In this document: one piece after another, positions 1 through 5,404 of the stretch
Layout of the letters: each line of letters begins with the position of its first letter
Position numbering within the stretch: position 1 is the first letter of the stretch
Source: Desulfovibrio sp. OttesenSCG-928-G15
Lineage (GTDB): Bacteria; Desulfobacterota; Desulfovibrionia; Desulfovibrionales; Desulfovibrionaceae
Direction: 5' to 3'
Length of the DNA stretch: 6,338 bases
Assembly (NCBI GenBank): GCA_030266525.1
Contig: JAJDIC010000105.1
Location: forward strand, 1 to 6,338
The notes under the pieces: generated by a model
Database searches by the model: none
What the model was told of the DNA's origin: nothing
Seen by the model: the letters and a program-made list of their open reading frames with translations, nothing else
Made by a program: the position numbers and the translations under genes

Positions 1-693
1 GCCCCGGTCAAGGGCTACACGGGCCTCTGCGAAGTCCCGCCGCACCACCTGCACGGGGCCGGAAAAGGAATCTGCAAAGTCGAACCGCATCACCCTGCCG
101 CGAAAAAACGATACTAGGTGCAGTGTCGCCTGGCCGCCGCTGCCCGTGCCCGCTTCCAGCAAGCTGACGTCGCTTTGAACAAAATGTATGCCCTTGTATT
201 CCGCCGTTATGCGATCGCTCCCCGTAACTGAGGAAAAGGGCTTGAAAAACTGGATGTCACGGAGCGTATCCGCATCGAACACGCCCTCCGGTTCATATAC
301 CAGGTTGTCGAAGGTTTTTGCCAGTTCCGGGGCGACCACGCTTTCTTTAAATTTTTTCCCGTATTCCTGCTTCATGGATGCCGCCTTGGAACTCAGCGGC
401 GCGTAGCCGAGAACCATGCCGAACAGGCCGCCCACAATATTTTCCGTAATCGAGAATCCCACGTACAAACCGGCGGCACCGCCCAGCAGGGCCAGGAACC
501 GCACCCCCCCGGCTTTGACGCGCAACCTTTCCAGCGCAAGCGCCGCCTCGTTGTCCCCGGAAGCGTTGAGGCTCTTTTTCAAGCGCGCCGTCCGGAAAAA
601 AGCCACAAGCCCCCAAATGACAAGCCCGGCAACGATAACAGGGCCGAAAAACTCAACAATCAGCATACCCAGTATCAGGACAATATCATCCAT
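1..693 (-). CDS. DUF3137-type membrane protein, C-terminus beyond window
   Basis: The frame is open for 231 codons from an ATG at 693-691 to base 1, so the 3' end is missing. Residues about 4-33 and 63-96 are strongly hydrophobic (V-E-F-F-G-P-V-I-V and A-A-G-L-Y-V-G-F stretches) and read as two membrane segments joined by a short basic, Ala/Leu-rich linker. A soluble domain follows, with D-R-I-T-A-E-Y-K-G, Q-S-D-V-S-L-L-E and F-R-G-R-V-M-R-F-D-F blocks. This order resembles the DUF3137 family, whose function is unknown; I recognise it from pattern, not a search. The ATG is chosen because no other start lies before the upstream in-frame stop at 732-730. The Shine-Dalgarno is weak (AAAGG, 10 nt upstream). 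It is the last gene seen of a leftward cluster of exported proteins, so it probably acts at the inner membrane. Confidence 0.72.
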   Translation of the reverse strand, partial: MDDIVLILGMLIVEFFGPVIVAGLVIWGLVAFFRTARLKKSLNASGDNEAALALERLRVKAGGVRFLALLGGAAGLYVGFSITENIVGGLFGMVLGYAPLSSKAASMKQEYGKKFKESVVAPELAKTFDNLVYEPEGVFDADTLRDIQFFKPFSSVTGSDRITAEYKGIHFVQSDVSLLEAGTGSGGQATLHLVSFFRGRVMRFDFADSFSGPVQVVRRDFAEARVALDRG

Positions 694-735
694 GCTTCGG
701 GAACCTTTGGTTATAAAAGAGGTTATGGCTCAACC

Positions 736-772
736 GGCATATGCCCCGGCGGTTAGCGCAGTATTGCCGGGG
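736..772 (-). repeat. Hairpin and palindrome in the DUF3137 gene leader
   Basis: A perfect 7-bp inverted repeat, CCCCGGC at 744-750 and GCCGGGG at 766-772, has a 15-nt loop and overlaps a perfect palindrome GGCATATGCC at 736-745. It lies 43-79 bases upstream of the DUF3137 start codon. No T-run follows in either direction, so it is not a normal intrinsic terminator. It could be a leader structure, an operator or chance in GC-rich DNA. Confidence 0.3.
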
Positions 773-838
773 TCGCCATGCGCGGCGAGGCAGCCGCCGG
801 GCTTGCAGTACATGAAACCCCATCAGGTTTTCAAAGAT

Positions 839-927
839 TCAGCTTGAAGGGGCATCTTCCTTTGTCCACTTGATTGGGGTCATATCAGTATCCGGGCCGC
901 TCTTGTTTATATCATCCAGCAAGGCAA
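839..927 (-). pseudogene. Out-of-frame continuation of the upstream secreted-protein gene
   Basis: Downstream of the TAA at 930-928 the minus strand stays open in another frame to a TGA at 841-839. It reads I-A-L-L-D-D-I-N-K-S-G-P-D, then M-T-P-I-K-W-T-K-E-D. The same frame is already open through the last codons of the 341-residue gene (L-R-E-S-P-D-C-E-R-A). It has no start codon or ribosome site of its own. The simplest reading is that it is the original C-terminus, cut off by a one-base loss in the homopolymer at 982-985. It could instead be a chance open frame, since the annotated ending (V-R-I-A-N-G-Q-F-R-A) also looks plausible. Confidence 0.45.
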
Positions 928-1953
928 TTATGGCAGGAAGATCGCCCGAAACTGCCCGTTCGCAATCCGGACTTTCACGCAGGGGCCTTTGGGATAATCC
1001 TTTTCTGCTTTCGCCTTTGCAAAGGCTTCCTCCGGCACCCAGAGGATTACCGCCTCCCGTAAGGCACCGTCTTTAAGAACGGCGGCCAGGTGCTCCTGCA
1101 CGACATCCTGATCGTCGTATTTGTCGCCTTCGCCTTCCAGGAAGTTGTATTCTTTATCCTCGCCGGCACTCATCGTATAGAGATTGAACAGCGCAGGCCG
1201 GTTGCCGTCTACCCGCAAGTCGGTCATAAGATTGTCCACCGCATCGGGGGCGTCGCCATCGGGCAGGGGCACGCTGACCGTAATGCCAATGCCCGCAGCC
1301 GGTTCTTCCAGGTCCGCCGGGGTCGCGCTGCCGAATCCGGCATAGTCTTCGGTCCAGAATACCGGGAAATACAGCGTGGGGCGCCCGTCAAAGCTTTCCG
1401 TGAACAGGATGGCGTCCAGGTTCGTTTCTGCCGGTTCCGCCCCCGCCGCTGTCTCAGCGACCAGTGTTCGCACTTCTTCCATGGTTTTGCAGTCGGTAAG
1501 GTTGTCCCGATCCACGGCGTATGGACGGTTTTCCGGGGTAAGATATTTTTGCTCGGACCCGCCAACGCTTTTTTTCGGATCATCTTCCCGCTCCAAGCGG
1601 GGAACACCGTCCACGTATGCCACTTTCAGGCGCATTGTCGGTTCGGGGGCAAGGCCGGAAAGGTCGGTGAATGCAAAGGACGACAAGGGCAGGGACAGGA
1701 TGATTTGCGTCGGAAGCGTAACGCCCTGAATGCCGAGGCGGTATTCGCGCCCCGGCGGAAGAACGATATCCGACAAACTGGAGCGCGGCTCGCCATACGG
1801 TGTATCGTACAGGATTTTCACGGCGCTAATCGGTTCGCCAAGGTCGTTGATGAGGGTTGTGTCACAACGGCTGGACGCTAACGCCGCGTGCGCGCCGAAA
1901 ACAAGCGTTATCAGGCAGGCCGCGATCAGTACTGCATATTGTTTACCGTGCAT
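928..1953 (-). CDS. Secreted protein of unknown function, probably frameshifted near the 3' end
   Basis: As written this is a 341-residue protein. The start is well supported: GGAGG sits four bases before the ATG at 1953-1951. Residues 1-26 form a signal peptide (basic n-region, L-I-T-L-V-F-G core, A-H-A or A-L-A cleavage), predicting export. The mature N-terminus (N-D-L-G-E-P-I-S-A-V, then V-L-P-P-G-R-E-Y) looks like a beta-sandwich. The middle is acidic and Pro/Ala-rich, and a helical W-V-P-E-E-A-F-A-K-A-K segment lies near the end. I recognise no family and see no catalytic motif. The annotated end may be artificial. After Pro324 the coding strand has a run of four Cs; one more C would replace the last 17 residues with 47 that include L-P-A-I-I-A-L-L-D-D and end at TGA 841-839, giving 371 residues. 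The terminator-like hairpin just upstream could limit read-through into this gene. Confidence 0.75.
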   Translation of the reverse strand: MHGKQYAVLIAACLITLVFGAHAALASSRCDTTLINDLGEPISAVKILYDTPYGEPRSSLSDIVLPPGREYRLGIQGVTLPTQIILSLPLSSFAFTDLSGLAPEPTMRLKVAYVDGVPRLEREDDPKKSVGGSEQKYLTPENRPYAVDRDNLTDCKTMEEVRTLVAETAAGAEPAETNLDAILFTESFDGRPTLYFPVFWTEDYAGFGSATPADLEEPAAGIGITVSVPLPDGDAPDAVDNLMTDLRVDGNRPALFNLYTMSAGEDKEYNFLEGEGDKYDDQDVVQEHLAAVLKDGALREAVILWVPEEAFAKAKAEKDYPKGPCVKVRIANGQFRAIFLP

Positions 1954-1969
1954 GAATCCTCCGGGTAAG

Positions 1970-2007
1970 AAAACCGCTGGCGGGAAGCGTCGCCGCCGAC
2001 GGTTTTT
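1970..2007 (-). terminator. Terminator-like hairpin inside the gene cluster
   Basis: AAAACCG (1970-1976) pairs perfectly with CGGTTTT (2000-2006), and GGCGG (1979-1983) with CCGCC (1993-1997). The two stems are separated by one T-G wobble and one mismatch, and the loop is 9 nt (1984-1992). Read leftward the stem ends in CGGTTTTC then TT; read rightward it ends in CGG plus five Ts. It could therefore terminate in either direction. It lies between the 177-residue gene (stop at 2037) and the start of the next gene (1953), just before that gene's GGAGG site, so partial termination would lower expression of the two distal genes. Confidence 0.5.
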
Positions 2008-2036
2008 GTTGTACGAGCCGTACTATTGTTTGCGGA

Positions 2037-2570
2037 CTATATTTCACGGGATTTCACTTTGAGGTCATAGGTCCAGCTTTTGATCTTGAAAAGCTTTTGC
2101 GAGATAGCCTCGTTTATCTTCCGCCACCATTCAGTGGAGTGATTTTTATTGATTGAAAGAGTATATGTGAGAGTAATTCCCTGCCCAGGGTCCAGAGAAA
2201 CCCTGTTGACCTTTGTTGAACGAAGGGGAGCAGACACTTCTGCTCGCAGGGTAGAACCGACCTCTACTCCCCCTGACAAGATAAAGGAACCGGTTTTATC
2301 GTACAAAGTAGTTACAACCTTGTCGGCACTGGTGTTCGTGTGGCGTATTTCAAGGTGCAACTCATAATATCCGCCTTTACTGTTATCCGTTGCCTTGGCG
2401 TTTTTTTTAATCGACCATTTGAGAATTTTTGTGTGGAGCCACTTGGGCTTGTTGGCGGCCTCGGTGTTCGTGGCGGGCAGAAGCATGCCGCCCGCCAGCA
2501 CAAGCAGCATCAGGATAGATATGAGTCCTCGCGTATAAGCGGCTGTGGAGAGTTGCATTGACTGTTTCAC
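2037..2570 (-). CDS. Small basic secreted protein of unknown function
   Basis: A 177-residue protein is read from GTG at 2570-2568. This start is preferred over the ATG four codons later (2558) because AAAGGA lies six bases before the GTG. The frame is open further upstream, but nothing there resembles a ribosome site. Residues about 1-38 form a long signal peptide with the core L-I-S-I-L-M-L-L-V-L-A-G-G and a T-E-A cleavage region. The mature part is lysine-rich. It alternates polar and hydrophobic residues (Y-Y-E-L-H-L-E-I-R, G-I-T-L-T-Y-T-L-S-I), suggesting a beta-sandwich domain, and a W-W-R-K-I-N-E-A helix lies near the end. It has no cysteines and no recognised family. The gene is visibly more AT-rich than its neighbours, hinting at separate acquisition. 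The gap to the preceding gene is 109 bases. Confidence 0.78.
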   Translation of the reverse strand: MKQSMQLSTAAYTRGLISILMLLVLAGGMLLPATNTEAANKPKWLHTKILKWSIKKNAKATDNSKGGYYELHLEIRHTNTSADKVVTTLYDKTGSFILSGGVEVGSTLRAEVSAPLRSTKVNRVSLDPGQGITLTYTLSINKNHSTEWWRKINEAISQKLFKIKSWTYDLKVKSREI

Positions 2571-2657
2571 GGTATTTCCTTTCGTTAAAAGATGCGTAAT
2601 TGAGTCTTCTGATACTCGGCCAGAATGCAAAGACGTTTTGACGCGGGCAGAGGCACA

Positions 2658-2681
2658 AGGGCCATAGTGCCAACAGGCCCT
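2658..2681. repeat. Short hairpin at the stop of the 318-residue protein gene
   Basis: AGGGCC (2658-2663) and GGCCCT (2676-2681) are perfect 6-bp arms with a 12-nt loop, overlapping the TAG stop at 2682-2680. No T-run follows on the transcribed side, so a terminator is unlikely. It might protect an mRNA 3' end or be chance. Confidence 0.25.
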
Positions 2682-3636
2682 AGCCGAAGGCAGCATCTTC
2701 TCTGCGATTTACGGTGAGCGTTGCCTGACCGCTTTCAAGGTCCAGAACCAGATCGAATTTAATGGCTTCGTTGCCAAAGATGAGGCGCGGCAGGTCGCCC
2801 CCGGCAGAACCGGAGGCGAGCTCCAGGAACTTCAAGACCGCTTCCCAGCGACTCTCATCGGTCTGGGTATCGGTCGTCAGTTCGGCGTCGGGGAGCAGGG
2901 TCTTCCCTTCCTTGGTGAGGGCGACTTCTGTGTGCCTGAAGGTCATTCCCAAAGGGGTTGCGCCCATAGATTTCAGGCCGTCAAATATGGCCATGAGCGT
3001 GGGATTGGAAAATGCGGCGACCATGTTGGCAGATTCCGCGAGTTTCTTGTCGGGAACGAGTTCCGAAAACACAATCCCGTCGCCGACGAGGCTCCAGGAT
3101 ACACCCGCGAAAGAAATGGCGTACGCGCCGGGGTTTTCTGATTCGCCCGTTTTCGGGGCGGCGGCTTCTTTCCATTTCTCTTCATCCAGGCCGAATTGCA
3201 TGGCCTGAAGCAAGAAGGCAAGCGGCACACCCGCCGGGCAGACGTAACTTTCGCCGGAGTTTTCGATGAGCAGAGAGGGATACGATGACTCCCCATTGGG
3301 GTTCGCCTTGTCCATGGAAAAGAGGATTTCCGTGGAGGCGCCAGGCTCCGGATCGTGATAGAATTGCCAGGCGGAGCCGTCTGCCATCTGTACGGCGATT
3401 CGGGGGCATTTGTATTCCGGGAATTTGTCCGGCGTTACGCTGACGGAGGATTTCGCTTTCAGCGCGCCGGTAACCTGTTTTGTCGTACCAGTGTCGTCAA
3501 CGCAGTATACGGCCTGTATATCCAGCTCCATCTCGTTTTTCACATCAATCCCGGCAGCGAAAGCGCTGTGCACTCCCAGAGCCGTCATTACCAGCACCGC
3601 CGCAATACAGGCGGAATACAGTTGCAATCCTCGCAT
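2680..3636 (-). CDS. Secreted protein of unknown function, 318 residues
   Basis: The chosen start is ATG at 3636-3634. AGGAGA sits five bases upstream and a signal peptide follows directly (M-R-G-L-Q-L-Y-S then a hydrophobic core to S-A-F-A-A, about 27 residues). An upstream ATG at 3678 would bury the signal behind 14 polar residues. The mature N-terminus (V-K-N-E-M-E-L-D-I-Q-A-V-Y) followed by a serine-rich beta region recalls the N-terminus of the 341-residue neighbour, so the two may share a domain. Three cysteines lie in the first half (V-Y-C-V, Y-K-C-P, Y-V-C-P). The middle holds a V-P-L-A-F-L-L-Q-A-M helix, and the end is beta-rich (F-D-L-V-L-D-L-E-S-G). I recognise no family or active site. 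It starts 48 bases after the SH3 gene, consistent with cotranscription. Export is well supported; function is unknown. Confidence 0.8.
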   Translation of the reverse strand: MRGLQLYSACIAAVLVMTALGVHSAFAAGIDVKNEMELDIQAVYCVDDTGTTKQVTGALKAKSSVSVTPDKFPEYKCPRIAVQMADGSAWQFYHDPEPGASTEILFSMDKANPNGESSYPSLLIENSGESYVCPAGVPLAFLLQAMQFGLDEEKWKEAAAPKTGESENPGAYAISFAGVSWSLVGDGIVFSELVPDKKLAESANMVAAFSNPTLMAIFDGLKSMGATPLGMTFRHTEVALTKEGKTLLPDAELTTDTQTDESRWEAVLKFLELASGSAGGDLPRLIFGNEAIKFDLVLDLESGQATLTVNRREDAAFG

Positions 3637-3684
3637 GGTTTCTCCTTGATACTTTCGGGCTCCGTCCAGCACGGACACGCCTAA

Positions 3685-4188
3685 TTATTTTTCCCAACAA
3701 TTGTTGTGGGGATTGGAAAGCAGGGTGTGTTCCATCATCCACCCGGTTTTTTTGGGGGCGGAGTCGGCTGTTTCCACTTTGACCCAGCTGCCGCGCATTT
3801 CCAGCAGGCGCAACGGCGTACCCTGCTTCAGCCTTGCGAGCGGGGGGGAGAGTTCGTCCGGTTTCGTGTACATGGGGGGATCGCCGTCCTCGGTGGCGGA
3901 TGCGCAGGTTCCAAGCACAGAGGTGTGCATCCAGCCGATGGTTTCATCGTACAAACGCACGCGGAACCACTCCCCTTTCCGCTCCATTGCCGTAACCCGA
4001 CGCGTATCAAGTTCCTCATCAGTGCCGGGGGCAACGGGAAGAGTCTTGATCACCGCACCGTCGGGCGCTCCCCGCACATTGGCTCCTTCGGGGGCCTTGT
4101 CTATGACCAGCATGGCTATGCCGTTCCCTTGCGCGTAGGCGCAAACGGCAAGCAACAATACCAGGACCGGCATAAAGAAATATTTCAT
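3685..4188 (-). CDS. Secreted bacterial SH3-domain protein
   Basis: A 167-residue protein with signal peptide M-K-Y-F-F-M-P-V-L-V-L-L-L and likely cleavage after A-Y-A (residue 19). The Cys at 16 is preceded by L-A-V, a poor lipobox, so a lipoprotein is less likely. Two SH3b-like repeats follow. The first (about 25-92) has G-A-N-V-R-G-A-P-D-G, W-F-R-V-R-L and I-G-W-M-H-T-S-V-L-G. The second (about 100-160) has L-A-R-L-K-Q-G-T-P-L, S-W-V-K-V-E and T-G-W-M-M-E. Such domains commonly bind peptidoglycan or other envelope ligands, so a periplasmic or wall-binding role is likely; no hydrolase domain is attached. It is the first gene of the leftward cluster. The ribosome site before the ATG is weak, so the start rests on the signal peptide. 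Confidence 0.82.
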   Translation of the reverse strand: MKYFFMPVLVLLLAVCAYAQGNGIAMLVIDKAPEGANVRGAPDGAVIKTLPVAPGTDEELDTRRVTAMERKGEWFRVRLYDETIGWMHTSVLGTCASATEDGDPPMYTKPDELSPPLARLKQGTPLRLLEMRGSWVKVETADSAPKKTGWMMEHTLLSNPHNNCWEK

Positions 4189-4249
4189 GAGCGTTGTCCA
4201 GAATGCCGTAGGCGGTCAATGTTACTGGAGCTTCACCATACACGAATCT

Positions 4250-4255
4250 CTTATA
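4250..4255 (-). promoter_or_regulatory. Possible -10 element for the secreted-protein cluster
   Basis: TATAAG on the minus strand lies in the most AT-rich part of the upstream region, about 60 bases before the SH3 gene ATG. No good -35 hexamer is visible at normal spacing, so this is only the best local candidate. Confidence 0.22.
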
Positions 4256-4391
4256 CAATATTGGGGAATTCCATGCTCCCGCTGCAAGCGCATCGGGCAT
4301 TGCAAATTCAAGGCCAGCGGGCGGCGGCGCGGTAAGTATGCCGTCACTCCGCTTTTCAGCGAAACCCGGCGGAAAAACGGGAAGCTCTGCC

Positions 4392-4436
4392 GCCCAAATA
4401 ATGGGCATGTGGCATATGGTTGCCAGTTATTTGGGC
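4392..4436. repeat. Perfect 10-bp inverted repeat with inner stem
   Basis: GCCCAAATAA (4392-4401) and TTATTTGGGC (4427-4436) are perfect inverted copies 25 bases apart. Inside, TGGCA (4410-4414) and TGCCA (4421-4425) form a second stem with a 6-nt loop. There is no T-run for a terminator. It lies 47 bases beyond the stop codon of the minus-strand recombinase tail, where an attachment region could be expected. The spacer is longer than in a typical tyrosine recombinase core site. Confidence 0.4.
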
Positions 4437-4483
4437 TGTTGGGGTATGTTTCTCCCTACGCACTATCGGAAGCGCCACGTCAC

Positions 4484-4558
4484 TCACGCCCTGGCCCGTT
4501 GCAAGGCTTCGTTTTCCCAATGGGCATAGCGTTGTGTCATTTGTATGGAACCGTGGGA
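4484..4558 (-). pseudogene. C-terminal tail of a tyrosine recombinase (fragment 1)
   Basis: The minus strand reads S-H-G-S-I-Q-M-T-Q-R-Y-A-H-W-E-N-E-A-L then a TGA at 4486-4484. This is the hallmark end of XerC/phage-type tyrosine recombinases: the conserved His, the M-T-x-R-Y-A-H block with the nucleophilic Tyr (codon 4528-4526) and a short terminal helix. Nothing upstream on the minus strand continues the homology, because the DNA from about 4559 on encodes a different recombinase on the other strand. Only about 24 residues survive, so it cannot be active. The Y-A-H type differs from the Y-N-R-A-E-Y type next door, so the two are not copies of one gene. Confidence 0.65.
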
Positions 4559-4570
4559 AGCGCAAGCCAT

Positions 4571-4992
4571 TTTGAGGGGGCTGGACACTTCAAAGTCTGG
4601 CGCATCCCTGCCAAGCGCATGAAAATGCGGCTCGACCACACGGTGCCTCTTTCCACACGGGCGTTGAAAGTTCTGCAAAATCTCCAAAAACTGGCAGGGC
4701 ATGATCCCCGGCTTGCGCCTCCCAAAAATCCGATCCGTGACGCAACCGTTATCGCCGCCCTGCGCCGCATGGGTACGACAAGGACGAAATGACGGCCCAC
4801 GGCTTCCGGGCAATGGCATCCACCCTGTTCAACGAACAGGGGTATTCCACCGATGTGATAGAAAAGCAGCTTGCCCACAACTCCAGGGATAAAATCCGGG
4901 GCGTTTACAACCGGGCCGAGTATTTGCCGGAGCGCTGGAAGATGATGCAGGAGTGGGCCGATTATCTTACGGCCTTACGGTCAACCGTTTGA
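4571..4992 (+). pseudogene. P4-type integrase C-terminal fragment with a frameshift (fragment 2)
   Basis: The first frame gives W-R-I-P-A-K-R-M-K-M, then T-V-P-L-S-T-R-A-L and A-A-L-R-R-M-G. A second frame then gives Y-D-K-D-E-M-T-A-H-G-F-R-A-M-A-S, L-A-H-N-S and V-Y-N-R-A-E-Y-L-P-E-R, with a stop at 4990-4992. This series is typical of P4-type island integrases. H-x-x-R (4798-4809), the L-A-H His and the nucleophilic Tyr (4906-4908) are present, but the N-terminal arm-binding domain and the first catalytic Arg are missing. The frames join if one base is restored after GG at 4772-4773. The left limit is uncertain: homology is clear from the Trp at 4598 and may reach about 4559. It is a remnant of an integrated island, inactive both by truncation and by frameshift. 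Confidence 0.82.
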
Positions 4993-5004
4993 TGCTGTAT
5001 GCTC

Positions 5005-5010
5005 AGGAGG
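5005..5010 (+). promoter_or_regulatory. Strong Shine-Dalgarno-like site without a matching start
   Basis: AGGAGG lies 13 bases after the integrase stop. The only ATG nearby (5039) is 28 bases further on, too far. Within normal spacing only CTG (5019) or ATT (5012) occur. It probably belonged to the small gene now broken in the following region. Confidence 0.3.
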
Positions 5011-5022
5011 AATTATACCTGA

Positions 5023-5299
5023 TCGCCAATTCGATACGATGAAATATGGCTCTACAGAGACAACGAAATCACCGTTTTCATTGGAGAAATATCGGAAGAG
5101 GCTCAAATCACCGTCAAGGATATCGGATGGAGAGAGGAAGAAAAGGAGCCATGAGGACTTTCGGCTACGATGGCCCGACAACGGCTTCCTGCTCTCTTTT
5201 AAATCAATTATTACCGTGGTCACGTATCTCCAAGATCTGCGAGAGAAAAATATCAAGCATTCAATTGTGTTGCGGCACGGCAAAGTTAAAATGAGGTAG
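5023..5299 (+). pseudogene. Broken small gene of unknown function
   Basis: Two open stretches in different frames each read like real protein. The first, after the stop at 5020-5022, runs Y-D-E-I-W-L-Y-R-D-N-E-I-T-V-F, then Q-I-T-V-K-D-I-G-W, and ends at TGA 5152-5154. The second takes over about there: H-E-D-F-R-L-R-W-P-D-N-G-F, then V-T-Y-L-Q-D-L-R-E-K-N and V-L-R-H-G-K-V-K-M-R, ending at TAG 5297-5299. Together they make about 90 residues with no start codon in the first frame. One extra base in the purine-rich run at about 5134-5148 would explain the switch. The DNA is more AT-rich than the flanks. I recognise no family. The final TAG may belong to the insertion sequence, so the original gene could have been longer. 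Confidence 0.45.
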
Positions 5300-5321
5300 T
5301 CTCGACTTGATCTGACAGTAG

Positions 5322-5404
5322 CCCCTTGAAAAAGAGGGGGAACTCCGTTTTGATGGATGTGTAACAGCACCATCAACCGGGCACCGCGCCCGCGGAGTTT
5401 CCCC
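5322..5404 (+). promoter_or_regulatory. Three-way-junction leader that can hide the transposase ribosome site
   Basis: Three stems nest without conflict. P1 is 5336-5347 with 5393-5404, twelve pairs including one G-U. P2 is TTGATGG (5350-5356) with CCATCAA (5370-5376), 13-nt loop. P3 is CGGGC (5378-5382) with GCCCG (5388-5392), 5-nt loop. Joining segments are 2, 1 and 0 nt. The 3' arm of P1 contains GGAG (5394-5397), seven bases before the ATG, and reaches the base before it, so P1 would block initiation. An upstream hairpin, CCCCTT (5322-5327) with GAGGGG (5334-5339), competes for the 5' arm of P1. The pairing is seen directly; the regulatory role is inferred. Confidence 0.6.
5326..5354 (+). 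promoter_or_regulatory. Candidate transposase promoter
   Basis: TTGAAA (5326-5331) and TTTGAT (5349-5354) are separated by exactly 17 bases. The -35 matches four of six consensus bases, and the -10 also four of six including the key A and final T. Transcription would begin near 5360-5362, inside the loop of the leader fold and downstream of the 5' arm of its closing stem. Confidence 0.4.

Larger units (their letters stand above)
4189..4483. other. Non-coding stretch upstream of the SH3 gene
   Basis: I find no convincing gene here. Open frames cross it on both strands, but they show no recognisable motif and extend into the real genes on either side. It contains the start region of the leftward gene cluster and the long inverted repeat at 4392-4436. 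A minus-strand frame reading W-N-S-P-I-L-Y-K-R-F-V-Y-G runs out of frame into the SH3 gene and is probably chance, though a gene remnant cannot be excluded. Confidence 0.5.

Noticed and set aside
1090..1881. A 263-codon open frame on the plus strand
   Set aside because: It lies opposite the secreted-protein gene, which has a signal peptide and a strong ribosome site; the plus-strand product is Arg/His/Phe-rich with no motif, typical of antisense shadow frames.
2658..2681. Intrinsic terminator after the 318-residue protein gene
   Set aside because: The stem is only six pairs with a 12-base loop and no T-run follows in the direction of transcription.
3706..4335. Long plus-strand open frames opposite the SH3 gene
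   Set aside because: The minus strand encodes clear SH3b repeats and a signal peptide; the plus frames have neither ribosome site nor protein-like composition.
4019..4408. Minus-strand frame upstream of and overlapping the SH3 gene
   Set aside because: Parts read plausibly, but it continues out of frame through the SH3 domains as an Arg/His-rich stretch and has no clear ribosome site.
4187..4570. Extension of the plus-strand integrase frame leftward to an ATG at 4187
   Set aside because: The frame is open, but residues before about 4571 show no recombinase motifs and overlap the oppositely oriented recombinase tail; openness alone is not evidence.
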